The position numbers and the translations under genes are program-made. DNA of 64,000 bases from Bacteroidales bacterium Bact_09 (GTDB lineage Bacteria > Bacteroidota > Bacteroidia > Bacteroidales > UBA932), in assembly GCA_001603455.1 (NCBI GenBank), contig LUZA01000025.1:19009-83008 (forward strand). The letters run 5' to 3'. The notes beneath the pieces were generated by a model. The model saw only the letters and a list, made by a program, of their open reading frames with translations. It was not told where the DNA came from and made no database searches. How positions within the stretch are numbered: position 1 is the first letter of the stretch; each line of letters begins with the position of its first letter. Below are positions 40,957-55,604 of this stretch, in pieces.

Positions 40957-42168
40957 ATGAAAAAGTATGCTTATTATTTCCTAGCGGCATTTGTCGCATG
41001 GGCCGTTCTCACCGGATGCGGGAGAGACAGAACTCTGGAAAAACTTTCTGTTATTTCCGACAACATGAAAACGGCTTTTGCACCCGACAGGCGGGAGAAA
41101 GTTTACGAGATCTCTTTTGAAAAACAAAAAAACTCAAAAACTTATACAGCAAAAGGATCGACCACCGAACCCGGCGTGGGACCGGCTTTGACAGCTGCTG
41201 CTGCCTCTCAGGGTATTCAATTGACAGACAGTATTACTGTATTACCGGATCCCTCTCTCAACGGGTTTATTTACGGAGTAACCTCCCTGTCTGTGGCCAA
41301 CCTCAGGTATGAGTCCAGGTATGCAGCTGAATCGGCAACCCAGACGCTGATGGGAATGCCATTGCGCATACTTGATAAAAAAGGAGGCTGGACCAGGGTT
41401 ATGACCCCGGAAGGTTATATTGCATGGGTATCTTCCGGAAGTTTGCAGGAGATGGATCAGGCGGCTTATGACAATTGGATGGCAGCACCTAGGGTGATCG
41501 TGAACAAGCACTATACCTTGTTTAGGGAACAGCCCCTGCCCGGAGCCCCTGTGGTCTCTGACGGGGTGTGGGGCAATATAGTAGAACTGGAAGGACAGAC
41601 CTCCTTGTATTACAGGGTAAAATTACCTGACGGGAAACAGGCATACCTTTCGCGTTTTGATGCCGAACCATTCCAACGTTGGGCGCATGATGCAGATCCA
41701 TTGCCCGAACATATCATATCGACGGCTATGCAGTTTGTGGGCTTTCCTTACCTGTGGGCCGGCACCTCGGTCAAGGCAATGGATTGCAGCGGTTTGGTAA
41801 AAACGGTTTTCTATCTTAACGGGATCATTCTCCTGCGGGATGCTTCCCAGCAGGCACGTATGGGGGAACCGGTTGATATTACCCAGGGATGGGATCATCT
41901 GAAGATGGGAGATCTGATATTTTTTGGAAGGAGGGCAACAAATGATAATAAGGAAAGCATAACTCATGTGGGGATATATATAGGCGACGGCCGTTTCATA
42001 CATTCGGCCGGACGGGTCAGGATCAATTCGCTGGATCCGGCCAGTACTATTTATTACGAAGGATCTGACCGGTTACTGAAAGCGGCCAGGATACTTGGTC
42101 ATATTGATGACGGAACCCAGGTGATTTCTATCAGGGAACATCCTTGGTACGGGATATCAGCACAGTAG
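40957..42168 (+). CDS. SH3 plus NlpC/P60 (C40) peptidase lipoprotein
   Basis: Lipobox VLTGC; AMDCSGLVKTVFYLNGI, ITHVGIYIGDGRFIHSAG. Confidence 0.92.
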   Translation: MKKYAYYFLAAFVAWAVLTGCGRDRTLEKLSVISDNMKTAFAPDRREKVYEISFEKQKNSKTYTAKGSTTEPGVGPALTAAAASQGIQLTDSITVLPDPSLNGFIYGVTSLSVANLRYESRYAAESATQTLMGMPLRILDKKGGWTRVMTPEGYIAWVSSGSLQEMDQAAYDNWMAAPRVIVNKHYTLFREQPLPGAPVVSDGVWGNIVELEGQTSLYYRVKLPDGKQAYLSRFDAEPFQRWAHDADPLPEHIISTAMQFVGFPYLWAGTSVKAMDCSGLVKTVFYLNGIILLRDASQQARMGEPVDITQGWDHLKMGDLIFFGRRATNDNKESITHVGIYIGDGRFIHSAGRVRINSLDPASTIYYEGSDRLLKAARILGHIDDGTQVISIREHPWYGISAQ

Positions 42169-42191
42169 AGCACATATCACATTATTATGAA

Positions 42192-43370
42192 ATGAAATCT
42201 TCAAGACGCGATTTTCTTAAGACATCCATGGCGCTGGCTGCCGTTGCAGCCGTGACAAGTCCGGCCCGTTTGTTTGCTGCAGAAACTAAAAAATCATTAC
42301 AGACAAAAGGTGCCTCCGGAACAGATAAAATGGTACTCACATTTGAACCATTTGAAGCCCGGATGAAACACGTATTCACCATATCGGGGTCCTCCCGTTC
42401 TACCACACCCATAGTACTGACCAGAATTGCATACCAGGGATATGTGGGTTACGGAGAAGCTTCCATGCCCCCGTATCTTGGAGAAAGTACGGCTTCTGTA
42501 ATGGATTTCCTCAGGCGGGTGGATCTGAGCCGATTCAGTTCCCCGTTCCAGATGGAAGAGATTCTGACCTATGTGGACAACATCACAACAAATAATACGG
42601 CGGCCAAATGTGCGGTGGACATCGCCCTGCACGACCTGTGCGGGAAAATTATGGGACAGCCCTGGTGGAAGATATGGGGCTGGAGCAATAAAGACCTGCC
42701 AAGCACTTGCGTTACGGTTGGGTTGGCTTATGCTTCGGACGGGAGCATAGACAAGGAAGAAGTACGCAAAAAGACCCTGGAAACGCTGGATTACAATCTG
42801 ATAAAAGTAAAACTCGGCAATACCGAGGAGAATGACAAGACCATGATCAACACCATCCGGGAAGTGACCGATCTGCCCATAGTGGTGGACGCCAATCAGG
42901 GATGGAAAGAAAAGGGGTATGCGCTCGCAATGATTGAATGGCTGGCCCGGCGTGGTGTCCAGATGGTCGAACAGCCGATGCCCAAACTGATGCTCGATGA
43001 AACAGTCTGGCTGCGCGACCGGAGTCCCCTTCCCATCATGGCCGATGAAGCCTGCCAGCGTCTGTCCGATGTACATAAATTGTACGGGGCCTATGACGGT
43101 ATAAATATAAAATTAATGAAATGCACCGGTATGCGCGAGGCACGGGAAATGATCACCCTGGCCAGAGCGCTTCATATGCGCATTATGATGGGTTGCATGA
43201 CAGAAACATCGGTGGCCATTTCGGCAGCTGCTCAATTCGCTAGTCAGCTGGAATGGGCCGATTTGGATGGAAACTGGCTGATAGCCAATGATATATTTAC
43301 CGGGATGAAAGTGGTTGACGGACACATAACCCTGGAAGACAAACCGGGTATTGGCGTTGAACCGTTATAA
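42192..43370 (+). CDS. Dipeptide (L-Ala-D/L-Glu-type) epimerase with Tat-like signal
   Basis: SSRRDFLKTSMALAAVAAVTSPARLFA then enolase-superfamily KVKLG, DANQGW, DEACQ motifs. Confidence 0.88.
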   Translation: MKSSRRDFLKTSMALAAVAAVTSPARLFAAETKKSLQTKGASGTDKMVLTFEPFEARMKHVFTISGSSRSTTPIVLTRIAYQGYVGYGEASMPPYLGESTASVMDFLRRVDLSRFSSPFQMEEILTYVDNITTNNTAAKCAVDIALHDLCGKIMGQPWWKIWGWSNKDLPSTCVTVGLAYASDGSIDKEEVRKKTLETLDYNLIKVKLGNTEENDKTMINTIREVTDLPIVVDANQGWKEKGYALAMIEWLARRGVQMVEQPMPKLMLDETVWLRDRSPLPIMADEACQRLSDVHKLYGAYDGINIKLMKCTGMREAREMITLARALHMRIMMGCMTETSVAISAAAQFASQLEWADLDGNWLIANDIFTGMKVVDGHITLEDKPGIGVEPL

Positions 43371-43395
43371 TGGATTTTATATAAACCTGAATAGT

Positions 43396-43671
43396 ATGCC
43401 AAGGAATTTAAGAACATTCAAAAAAGATATTGATTATTTAATAGACGAGGTGATCTCGGATTGCTGTACTTTTATATATATCAATCCCGACAAGAAAGAG
43501 GCAAAGGCCATGGAGGTGCTCAACGAGGCTATTGCCCTGAGGAATGAAATGTTTGATCGTCTGAATAAAATACATGAAAAACCGGCCAGGCCTCATTTCA
43601 AGACTTTGAAAGAAGAATTTCTAAAAAGAGTAGATGCCTTATTTGAAAAAATAAGTGAATTGGCAAAATAG
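43396..43671 (+). CDS. Small conserved-type hypothetical protein (91 aa)
   Basis: ATG at 43396 (MPRNLRTFKKDIDYLIDEVISDCC); overlaps metH start. Confidence 0.65.
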   Translation: MPRNLRTFKKDIDYLIDEVISDCCTFIYINPDKKEAKAMEVLNEAIALRNEMFDRLNKIHEKPARPHFKTLKEEFLKRVDALFEKISELAK

Positions 43672-46600
43672 TAAACCCGGAATCCTTCTTCAGGGGCGAA
43701 TATTGATTTTGGACGGGGCAATGGGTACAATGATCCAGCGCCTTGGGCCGTCTTTCCCCCCGGGAAATGAGGGGAACAATGATATGCTTGTCCTTACCCG
43801 GCCGGAACTCATCCTTTCTATTCATAAGGATTACGTCAAGGCAGGTGCAGACATTGTTACCACCAACACCTTCAATGCCAATCGTATATCCCAATTGGAT
43901 TACGGTATGCAGGATCAGGTTTACAAAATAAATTATGAGGCTGCCCGCTTGGCACATGAAAGCGGAGCCATGCTGATAGCCGGATCGATGGGACCTACCA
44001 ACAAATCTGCTTCTATTTCGCCCGATGTTAACCAGCCCGGATTCCGTGCAGTGGATTTTAACACCCTGGTAGAAGCATACCGCGAACAGGCTCGCGGTTT
44101 GAAGGATGGAGGAGTTGACCTGTTTCTGGTCGAGACAGTGTTTGACACATTGAATGCCAAAGCCGCTTTGTTTGCCTTATCGGAAGAGGCGCCGGGAATC
44201 CCTGTTATATTATCGGCAACCATTGGTGACAATTCAGGAAGGGTACTTTCGGGACAGACCATAGAAGCATTTCTGGTTTCGACTGCACATGCCGGATTAT
44301 TTGGAGTAGGTTTGAATTGCTCGTTCGGCCCCGATAAGATGCTGCCTTATATGCGAACTCTGTCGCGTTATGCCCTAACGTTCACCAGTGCTCATCCCAA
44401 CGCCGGATTACCCGATCTGTACGGCAACTACAACCTTACTCCGGAAAAGATGATTCATCAGGTAAAACCCTATATAGATGAAGGCCTGGTAAACATCATC
44501 GGGGGATGTTGCGGAACAACCCCTAGTCACATAGCAGCCCTGGCAGCCATGGTCCACCAAAGCAAGGCTCCTGTAAGAAACCCGGGTTCTACCGGAGATG
44601 CCATGCCTTCCCGCTCAGTGATACTAAGCGGACTGGAAGTGCTGACCGTCCAGGAAGAACCGGCTTTCCTGGTAGTGGGGGAACGCACCAATGTTTCGGG
44701 AAGCCGCCGGTTTGCACGTCTGATCAATGAGAAAAAATACGACGAAGCACTGGAGATTGCACGGGGTATGGTTCAGGACGGAGCCCATATTCTGGATGTG
44801 AATATGGACGATCCCATGCTGGATGCCCCGGTTGCCATGAGAGAATTTTTACTCAGGCTTGGCTCTGATCCCGAAGTTGCCCGTGTACCCCTGATGCTGG
44901 ATTCATCGTGTTGGGAAGTTCTGGAAGCCGGGTTACAATGCATACAGGGCAAGTCTATCGTCAATTCGATCAGTTTGAAAGAGGGACCCGCAGAATTTCT
45001 CAGGCGGGCCGGACTTATTAAAAAATACGGAGCAGCAGCCCTGGTTATGGCCTTTGATGAGCAAGGTCAGGCAACTACGTTTGAACGCCGTGTGGAAATT
45101 TGTACCAGGGCGTATCACATGCTGGTGGAAGAAGCCGGATTTGAACCACGTGATATTATCCTGGATCCCAACGTGCTGGCGGTAGGAACCGGTATGGAGG
45201 AACACCGTCATTTTGCGGCTGATTTTCTGGAAACGGTCAGATATCTGAAAAAAAACCTGCCAGGTGCCGTGATAACGGCAGGAGTGAGCAATTTATCATT
45301 TTCTTTTCGCGGTAATGAAACAGTCAGGGAAGCGATGCATTCCGTTTTCCTTTATCATGCTATTGCGGCAGGACTGGACATGGCGATAGTCAAGCCGGGG
45401 GCACAGCCCATTTATTCAGATATTCCTGAACCATTGCGTCATGCTGTGGAGGATGTTATCCTGGACTCAGATGCAGGGGCTACTTTGCGGCTGGTGGAAA
45501 TTGCCGCCACGACTAGCGGGAAAGGGCAAACCCTTTCTGAAGATTCTGCTGGGCAGGCCTGGCGGGAGATGGAGGTAAGGGAAAGACTGATGTATGCCCT
45601 GCTACATGGGATAGAAAAATACCTTCAGGAAGACCTGGAGGCCCTATCCGGTGTGCCGGCCATAAAAATTGTGGAAAGTACCCTTATGGAAGGAATGACC
45701 AGGGTGGGTAAATTATTTGGAGAGGGCAAGATGTTCCTGCCTCAGGTAGTCAGGACGGCCAGGACTATGAAAAAAGCCGTTGCCATTCTTCAGCCGCGTA
45801 TAGAGGCGGAAAAAAATAACGGACCGGAAGGAAAGACAACAGAAATGATACATGGTATCATGGCCACGGTAAAAGGTGATGTGCACGATATTGGGAAAAA
45901 CCTGGTGAGCCTTGTAATGGAGTGCAACAATTACAGGGTGACCGATCTGGGAGTCATGGTCCCTGCGCACCGGATAGTTGAAGCTGCCATTGAAAATGAA
46001 GCGGCTTTTGTAGGGCTAAGCGGACTGATCACTCCGTCCCTGGATGAGATGACCGAAGTGGCCAAATCCATGGAGAAAGCGGGATTGACCATCCCCCTGC
46101 TGATAGGCGGAGCTACTACTTCGGCGTTATTTACCGCATTACGGATCGCACCCGGGTACAGCGGTCCGGTGATACATTGTCCCGATGCAGCGGGAATCGT
46201 TCCCCTGCTGGCAGATTGTTTTTCTTGTGAATCCCGTGTGAGGGAAGGTTTTAGGACAGAGCTGGGTGCTTCCCAGGCTCGTTTGAGAGAAGTCGCCCGA
46301 AGGTCTGCCTTTCGTGCAGAGTATTTATCTCTGGAGGAGGCACGTACCAACAAATGGGTTTCTACCGTTAACTGGAGAATGCGGAGTCTTTGTCCCCATT
46401 GCGGTCAGCGTCACGGACTGGATGATTTTGTACCTCCTTTTGTAGGGGTCCGTGATTACAAGATTCCGTTTGAAGTTTTACGCCCCTATGCAGAGTGGGA
46501 TACTTTCCTAAGGACATGGGAAATACGTGAGAACAGGGAGCAGGCAGAGATAATCATGAAAGATGCCGGTAAAATGCTGGACGATCTTATAGGAGACCAT

Positions 46601-47200
46601 TTTGGAAACATTGCATTTGCCCGCGCTGTCACCGGTTTCTGGCCTGTATTTTCCACTCCTGATGATCATCTTGTTTTTTTTACAGACGCATCGTGCAGAA
46701 ATACCCTTCTGGATATGCCTATGGAACGTGACCTGATGCGTTACAAGGACGGATCGCCCAATATGTGCCTGACAGATTTTATTGTGCAGAAAGGTCCCGC
46801 ACATACTCCTGATTATGCAGGACTGTTCCTGTTGACCGCCTCGTCGCCCGAGTTAGAAAGTTTGGCAGAGCATTTACGTGATCAGCAGGATGTATACGGT
46901 TCCCTGATATTAAAATCCTTGTTAGACATGTTTGCAGAGGCATGCAGTCAATACCTGCACCATGAATTAATGAGGCTCCCTTGTGGGGCTCTTCGCGGGA
47001 TTCGTCCGGCCTTTGGATATCCATCCTGTCCCGGCCACGGACTGAAAAAAGGAGTAACAGCTATCCTGCAGAAGGAATACGACCTGGGGGTCACACTTAC
47101 CTCGTCTTATATGCTGCAACCCGCTGCCTCGCTGTGCGGTATGTATATAGGTCATCCACAGGCCCGTTATTTTACTGTCCATAAAATCCCAGGCGTATGA
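43655..47200 (+). CDS. metH: Cobalamin-dependent methionine synthase
   Basis: ILDGAMGTMIQ, GGCCGTTPSHIAAL, VKGDVHDIGKNLV (B12 motif), activation domain. Confidence 0.96.
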   Translation: MNWQNSKPGILLQGRILILDGAMGTMIQRLGPSFPPGNEGNNDMLVLTRPELILSIHKDYVKAGADIVTTNTFNANRISQLDYGMQDQVYKINYEAARLAHESGAMLIAGSMGPTNKSASISPDVNQPGFRAVDFNTLVEAYREQARGLKDGGVDLFLVETVFDTLNAKAALFALSEEAPGIPVILSATIGDNSGRVLSGQTIEAFLVSTAHAGLFGVGLNCSFGPDKMLPYMRTLSRYALTFTSAHPNAGLPDLYGNYNLTPEKMIHQVKPYIDEGLVNIIGGCCGTTPSHIAALAAMVHQSKAPVRNPGSTGDAMPSRSVILSGLEVLTVQEEPAFLVVGERTNVSGSRRFARLINEKKYDEALEIARGMVQDGAHILDVNMDDPMLDAPVAMREFLLRLGSDPEVARVPLMLDSSCWEVLEAGLQCIQGKSIVNSISLKEGPAEFLRRAGLIKKYGAAALVMAFDEQGQATTFERRVEICTRAYHMLVEEAGFEPRDIILDPNVLAVGTGMEEHRHFAADFLETVRYLKKNLPGAVITAGVSNLSFSFRGNETVREAMHSVFLYHAIAAGLDMAIVKPGAQPIYSDIPEPLRHAVEDVILDSDAGATLRLVEIAATTSGKGQTLSEDSAGQAWREMEVRERLMYALLHGIEKYLQEDLEALSGVPAIKIVESTLMEGMTRVGKLFGEGKMFLPQVVRTARTMKKAVAILQPRIEAEKNNGPEGKTTEMIHGIMATVKGDVHDIGKNLVSLVMECNNYRVTDLGVMVPAHRIVEAAIENEAAFVGLSGLITPSLDEMTEVAKSMEKAGLTIPLLIGGATTSALFTALRIAPGYSGPVIHCPDAAGIVPLLADCFSCESRVREGFRTELGASQARLREVARRSAFRAEYLSLEEARTNKWVSTVNWRMRSLCPHCGQRHGLDDFVPPFVGVRDYKIPFEVLRPYAEWDTFLRTWEIRENREQAEIIMKDAGKMLDDLIGDHFGNIAFARAVTGFWPVFSTPDDHLVFFTDASCRNTLLDMPMERDLMRYKDGSPNMCLTDFIVQKGPAHTPDYAGLFLLTASSPELESLAEHLRDQQDVYGSLILKSLLDMFAEACSQYLHHELMRLPCGALRGIRPAFGYPSCPGHGLKKGVTAILQKEYDLGVTLTSSYMLQPAASLCGMYIGHPQARYFTVHKIPGV

Positions 47201-48069
47201 AATTAACCAATATATTTCAGGTTGCCGAGAAAACATTCTCCTTTGAGTTTTATCCTCCGCGGGATGAGATCGCCGCCGTCGATTTAGGGATCAACATAGG
47301 ACAACTGATCAAACTGAGCCCCTCTTTCGTTTCGGTTACTTACGGAGCCGGGGGATCTACGCGTTCCCGGACTTTTGACCTGGTGGATTTTTTGAAAAAC
47401 AGTATAGGACTAAACACAGTGGCGCATTATACATGCGTGGGAAATACCAGATCTAAGACACTGGAAGACCTTAAAACACTGCGTATGCTTGGATTGCAGA
47501 ATTTCATGTTACTACGGGGTGATCCCGAGGTGGGATCCAAATATGGCTTCATACCTTGTTACGACGGATTTGCCAATGCGACCGAACTGATCTCCTATGC
47601 ACGGGAACATATTGATGATTGTTGCATCGGAGGGGGAGCCTATCCGGAGGTGCATCCCGAATCGCTCAATGCCGAGATTGATATGAAGAACCTGAAAAAG
47701 AAAGTAGAAGCCGGATGCGATTTTCTGATAACCCAGTTCTTCTTTGACAACAAGCGTTATTTTGATTTTGTTGCACGTGCGCGAAAAGCAGGGATCAAAT
47801 GCCGGATTATTCCCGGAATCATTCCCCTTACCAGATATTCCCAGCTGGAACGCTTTGTGAACCTGTCACGTGCCTCCATACCTCCGGCTTTTTTGGAACA
47901 ACTGGAAAGTAACCGGTATAATCCAGAAGCGATCTATAAAGCAGGAATGGATTTTGCCATCCGCCAGTGCCGGGATCTGCTGATGCTCGGTGCCCCGGGC
48001 CTTCATTTTTATACGCTAAACAAATCGAGGGCAACTGTCGAGATTTATCAGACCCTGCTGGTAAGATAA
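47197..48069 (+). CDS. metF: Methylenetetrahydrofolate reductase
   Basis: FSFEFYPPRDE, SVTYGAGGSTR, LLRGDPE, CDFLITQFFFDN. Confidence 0.96.
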   Translation: MKLTNIFQVAEKTFSFEFYPPRDEIAAVDLGINIGQLIKLSPSFVSVTYGAGGSTRSRTFDLVDFLKNSIGLNTVAHYTCVGNTRSKTLEDLKTLRMLGLQNFMLLRGDPEVGSKYGFIPCYDGFANATELISYAREHIDDCCIGGGAYPEVHPESLNAEIDMKNLKKKVEAGCDFLITQFFFDNKRYFDFVARARKAGIKCRIIPGIIPLTRYSQLERFVNLSRASIPPAFLEQLESNRYNPEAIYKAGMDFAIRQCRDLLMLGAPGLHFYTLNKSRATVEIYQTLLVR

Positions 48070-48581
48070 CAATGCCAGAGGACAACACCTATAGCTACTG
48101 AAACATTGAGAGAATGCTTAGTCCCGTGCTGGGGGATTTCTAAGCATGCGTCACAGGAATCGACCACTTCCTGGCTTACACCCCGCACCTCATTCCCGAA
48201 GACGAGTGCCGTTCTTTGTCGCTTGTCAGGATTAAAATGCATCAGGTTCAGGGCTCCTTCGGCCTGTTCTACGGCACAAACCTTATATCCTTTCTGTTGG
48301 AATGTACGGACGGCATCCAGGGTATTCACATAATATGTCCACTCTACCGCATCCTCGGCGCCCAGCGCTGATTTGTGTATCTCGGCAGAAGGAGGACAGG
48401 CGGTGATACCGCACAGGCAAATGTGCTCAATGGCAAATGCATCGGCAGTGCGGAAGGCCGAGCCGATGTTATGCTGACTGCGGATGTTGTCCAAAATCAG
48501 TACTACAGGCATCCTGGGACTGTTGCGGAACTCTTCGCGTGACAACCGTTTGAGTTCCCTGTTTGGAATTTTTTTTGGCAT
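48048..48581 (-). CDS. TrmH/SpoU-family RNA methyltransferase
   Basis: LDNIRSQHNIGSAFRTADAF, LVFGNEVRGVSQEVVDSCD, SLNVSVAIGVVLWH; start chosen at MPKKIPNREL. Confidence 0.92.
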   Translation of the reverse strand: MPKKIPNRELKRLSREEFRNSPRMPVVLILDNIRSQHNIGSAFRTADAFAIEHICLCGITACPPSAEIHKSALGAEDAVEWTYYVNTLDAVRTFQQKGYKVCAVEQAEGALNLMHFNPDKRQRTALVFGNEVRGVSQEVVDSCDACLEIPQHGTKHSLNVSVAIGVVLWHCYLTSRV

Positions 48582-48585
48582 ACGG

Positions 48586-48593
48586 CAAAGGTA
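48586..48593 (-). promoter_or_regulatory. -7 box TACCTTTG, 4 nt before the TrmH-family ATG
   Basis: Exact TAnnTTTG on minus strand. Confidence 0.55.
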
Positions 48594-48606
48594 CGGGTTT
48601 TTAATG

Positions 48607-48614
48607 TAAATTTG
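48607..48614 (+). promoter_or_regulatory. -7 box TAAATTTG, 4 nt before the zeta-toxin-like ATG
   Basis: Exact TAnnTTTG. Confidence 0.55.
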
Positions 48615-48618
48615 CATT

Positions 48619-49218
48619 ATGCCAACTATGTATGTGATAAGCGGATGTAACGGATCTGGCAAAACAACGGCCTCGTATACCATTCTTTCCGAAATGTTCC
48701 AATGCCGGAATTTTGTTAATTCCGACGAGATTGCCAGAGGCATCTCTCCCTTTGATATTTCTCATGCGGCCATAGATGCAGGAAGGGTGATGCTCAAAAG
48801 GATAAAGGCTTTGACCGACACAAAGGAAGATTTTGCTTTTGAGACCACGTTGGCTGTTTTGTCCTATGCAAATCTGATAGAAAAGACAAAAAAGAAGGGA
48901 TACGATATTATGCTGGTATATTTTTGGCTGAACAGCCCTGACTTGGCCGTGGAACGAGTCCAAAACAGGGTAATCGCCGGAGGGCACAGCATACCGGAAA
49001 ACGTCATCCGCCGCAGATACTGGTCCGGAATGCGTAATTTATTCAATATTTATATACCCCTGAGTGACCGGTGGTTGTTGATTAATAATTCAGATACACC
49101 TTCTTCTCTGATTGCTGAAGGAAACGGCGTGAAAGAAACGAAAATCTATAGCCCGGAAGATTACGAAAAACTTAAAAAATTATCGCAAAACCTCCTCCCG
49201 GGCTCAGGTCAAGAATAA
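48619..49218 (+). CDS. Zeta-toxin-like P-loop ATPase/kinase
   Basis: SGCNGSGKTTASYTI Walker A, FVNSDEIARGISPF, AFETTLA. Confidence 0.82.
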   Translation: MPTMYVISGCNGSGKTTASYTILSEMFQCRNFVNSDEIARGISPFDISHAAIDAGRVMLKRIKALTDTKEDFAFETTLAVLSYANLIEKTKKKGYDIMLVYFWLNSPDLAVERVQNRVIAGGHSIPENVIRRRYWSGMRNLFNIYIPLSDRWLLINNSDTPSSLIAEGNGVKETKIYSPEDYEKLKKLSQNLLPGSGQE

Positions 49219-51172
49219 GCTTATCAGCAGCAGTGACTTCCTTCACCTCTATCCTGTAGTCTGTTGCATGACGGTGTGCGTTCACTCCGTCGGCAAATAT
49301 CCTGGCTTTGTAAATACGTCCAGGTTCCAGGAAAGATAAGTCCATTGTTATGGTCCGGGGCGTCCAGTCAGTAAGGGCTCCCACATACCAATGCTCTCCT
49401 TTCTTGCGGGCAGAGACTATGTATTTTCCCAATTCTCCTTGAATAATGCGCGTTTCATCCCATACGGAAGGAATACCGGTTATGAAATCCGTAGTTTCCT
49501 GTTCCTTCCTATAGCTGGTCGGATTATCACACAACATAACCAATGGGTTGTCAAATACAATGTAAGTGGCAACTTGGTGAGCCCGTGTTCCGGCAGCCAT
49601 AGGGTTGTTATAAACCGGATGAAAATCCTGGCGGATAGCATTACGCAATCCTCCCTGCGTATAATCTACGGGGCCGGCCAGCATCCTGATGTAAGGGAAA
49701 GTCACATCGTACGGCACAAGGTCCTCCCGGCTCCACTTGGATTGTTCCAGGCCAAAAACCCCCTCAAAATTGACCACATTCGGGTAGGTGCGGTTCAATC
49801 CGGTAGGTTTGTACATACCGTGCAAGTTGACCAGCAGCTTATAACGGGCCGCAGTTTCTGCTATCCGGTAGAGCATGTCCACCACCGGCTGATCGTCCCT
49901 GTTCATGAAGTCTACCTTGAATCCCCTGAATCCCATCCGGGAATATACGCGGCAAGCTTCCTCCAGTTTTTCGTCCAGAACATAACCCACGCACCAGAGA
50001 ATCAGACCAACCCGTTTCTGGTTAGCGTATGAGACAAGCTTTTCCAGATCTATCTCCGGGATTGCTTTTATGATATCGCCTCCGGAAGGAGGCGACCAAC
50101 CCTCATCCAGTATTACGTATTCTATTCCGTTTGCAGCAGCGAAATCTATGAAATATTTATATGTTTCTGTATTGATGCCTGCCGGAAAATCCACTCCGGT
50201 AATTCCCCAGTTGTTCCACCAGTCCCAGGCTACTTTGCCGGGTTTTATCCAATCCGTGGACCCAATCCGGTTCGGAGATCCCAATGCATAAACCATGTCG
50301 TTGACAGGAAGCTCAGTGTCCTTTTCCGCAACGGCCATGATACGCCAGGGAAACGAACGTTCACCAGAAGTACGGGCCAATAGTCCTGAATAACCGGTTG
50401 GGATCATCTGACCCCTTACATGGTCGGTTTTGGTCCCTGAGGGAATAGGTGCGAAGACTCCTTCGTACCCAAATCCGCCGGAAGTCTTACCACCACGCAG
50501 GTACATTCCGGGATACGATTCCAGGTCCGATTCGGTTATGACCATCCTCATACCGTCATCCAGACAGACCAATAGGGGCAGGAAAGCAAGCTTTTCAGTG
50601 TCGAATCCGCTAATGGGCGTTACCGTATATACGTTTTCAAAGGAGTTCCGGAAAGGACACTCTTCTCCGCGACTGTACGGAATGTAAGAGATGTGATCCT
50701 TTGGGAACAGGAACCCGGCCTTTTCACCTGCAATATGCAGGGAATCCTTGCGCGTAGTATAAAACTGATAGGCTGCGCCCTGGTCGTAGATCCTGAAACG
50801 AATGCCGAATCCTTCCCGGAACCTGAAATCCAATTGATTGTACCGGGCCTGGATGGCGGATTTTCTGTATAAGGGGGAAGGGATGTCTTCGCTCACTTGT
50901 GTCTGCCTGAACCAGATGAGCCGTGCTCCGGGTCCCAGGACAGTACCGTTTTCTAGACTCATGGAAAGAGCGGGTGATGATACCAGTACATTGCCTCTGT
51001 GCAGCAGGCAGAAAGAGATCTCCGTCTGGATAACAACCTGAAGTTCCAGCCTGCCGTCTGGTGAGGAAACGGAATGAACTTTCACTTTGGCCTGTATCCG
51101 CCCTGCAGAAATTCCTGTAAGCAAAACACACAACAAAACGGATCGCAGTGTATGTCCGAGTTTGGTTTTCAT
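49172..51172 (-). CDS. Glycoside hydrolase family 97 (probably retaining, alpha-galactosidase-like)
   Basis: GH97 layout; TDWIKPGKVAWDWWNNWGITGVDF, YVILDEGW, GFKVDFMNRDDQ (Asp at the expected nucleophile position). Confidence 0.88.
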   Translation of the reverse strand: MKTKLGHTLRSVLLCVLLTGISAGRIQAKVKVHSVSSPDGRLELQVVIQTEISFCLLHRGNVLVSSPALSMSLENGTVLGPGARLIWFRQTQVSEDIPSPLYRKSAIQARYNQLDFRFREGFGIRFRIYDQGAAYQFYTTRKDSLHIAGEKAGFLFPKDHISYIPYSRGEECPFRNSFENVYTVTPISGFDTEKLAFLPLLVCLDDGMRMVITESDLESYPGMYLRGGKTSGGFGYEGVFAPIPSGTKTDHVRGQMIPTGYSGLLARTSGERSFPWRIMAVAEKDTELPVNDMVYALGSPNRIGSTDWIKPGKVAWDWWNNWGITGVDFPAGINTETYKYFIDFAAANGIEYVILDEGWSPPSGGDIIKAIPEIDLEKLVSYANQKRVGLILWCVGYVLDEKLEEACRVYSRMGFRGFKVDFMNRDDQPVVDMLYRIAETAARYKLLVNLHGMYKPTGLNRTYPNVVNFEGVFGLEQSKWSREDLVPYDVTFPYIRMLAGPVDYTQGGLRNAIRQDFHPVYNNPMAAGTRAHQVATYIVFDNPLVMLCDNPTSYRKEQETTDFITGIPSVWDETRIIQGELGKYIVSARKKGEHWYVGALTDWTPRTITMDLSFLEPGRIYKARIFADGVNAHRHATDYRIEVKEVTAADKLILDLSPGGGFAIIF

Positions 51173-51174
51173 GT

Positions 51175-55582
<4,408 letters not shown>

Positions 55583-55604
<22 letters not shown>

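Noticed and set aside
42297-43076. 259-aa ORF antisense to the dipeptide epimerase
   Set aside because: Shadow frame; no domain.
48619-49218. Toxin-antitoxin (epsilon/zeta) module
   Set aside because: Zeta-like kinase only; no epsilon-type antitoxin ORF beside it, so not called a TA system.
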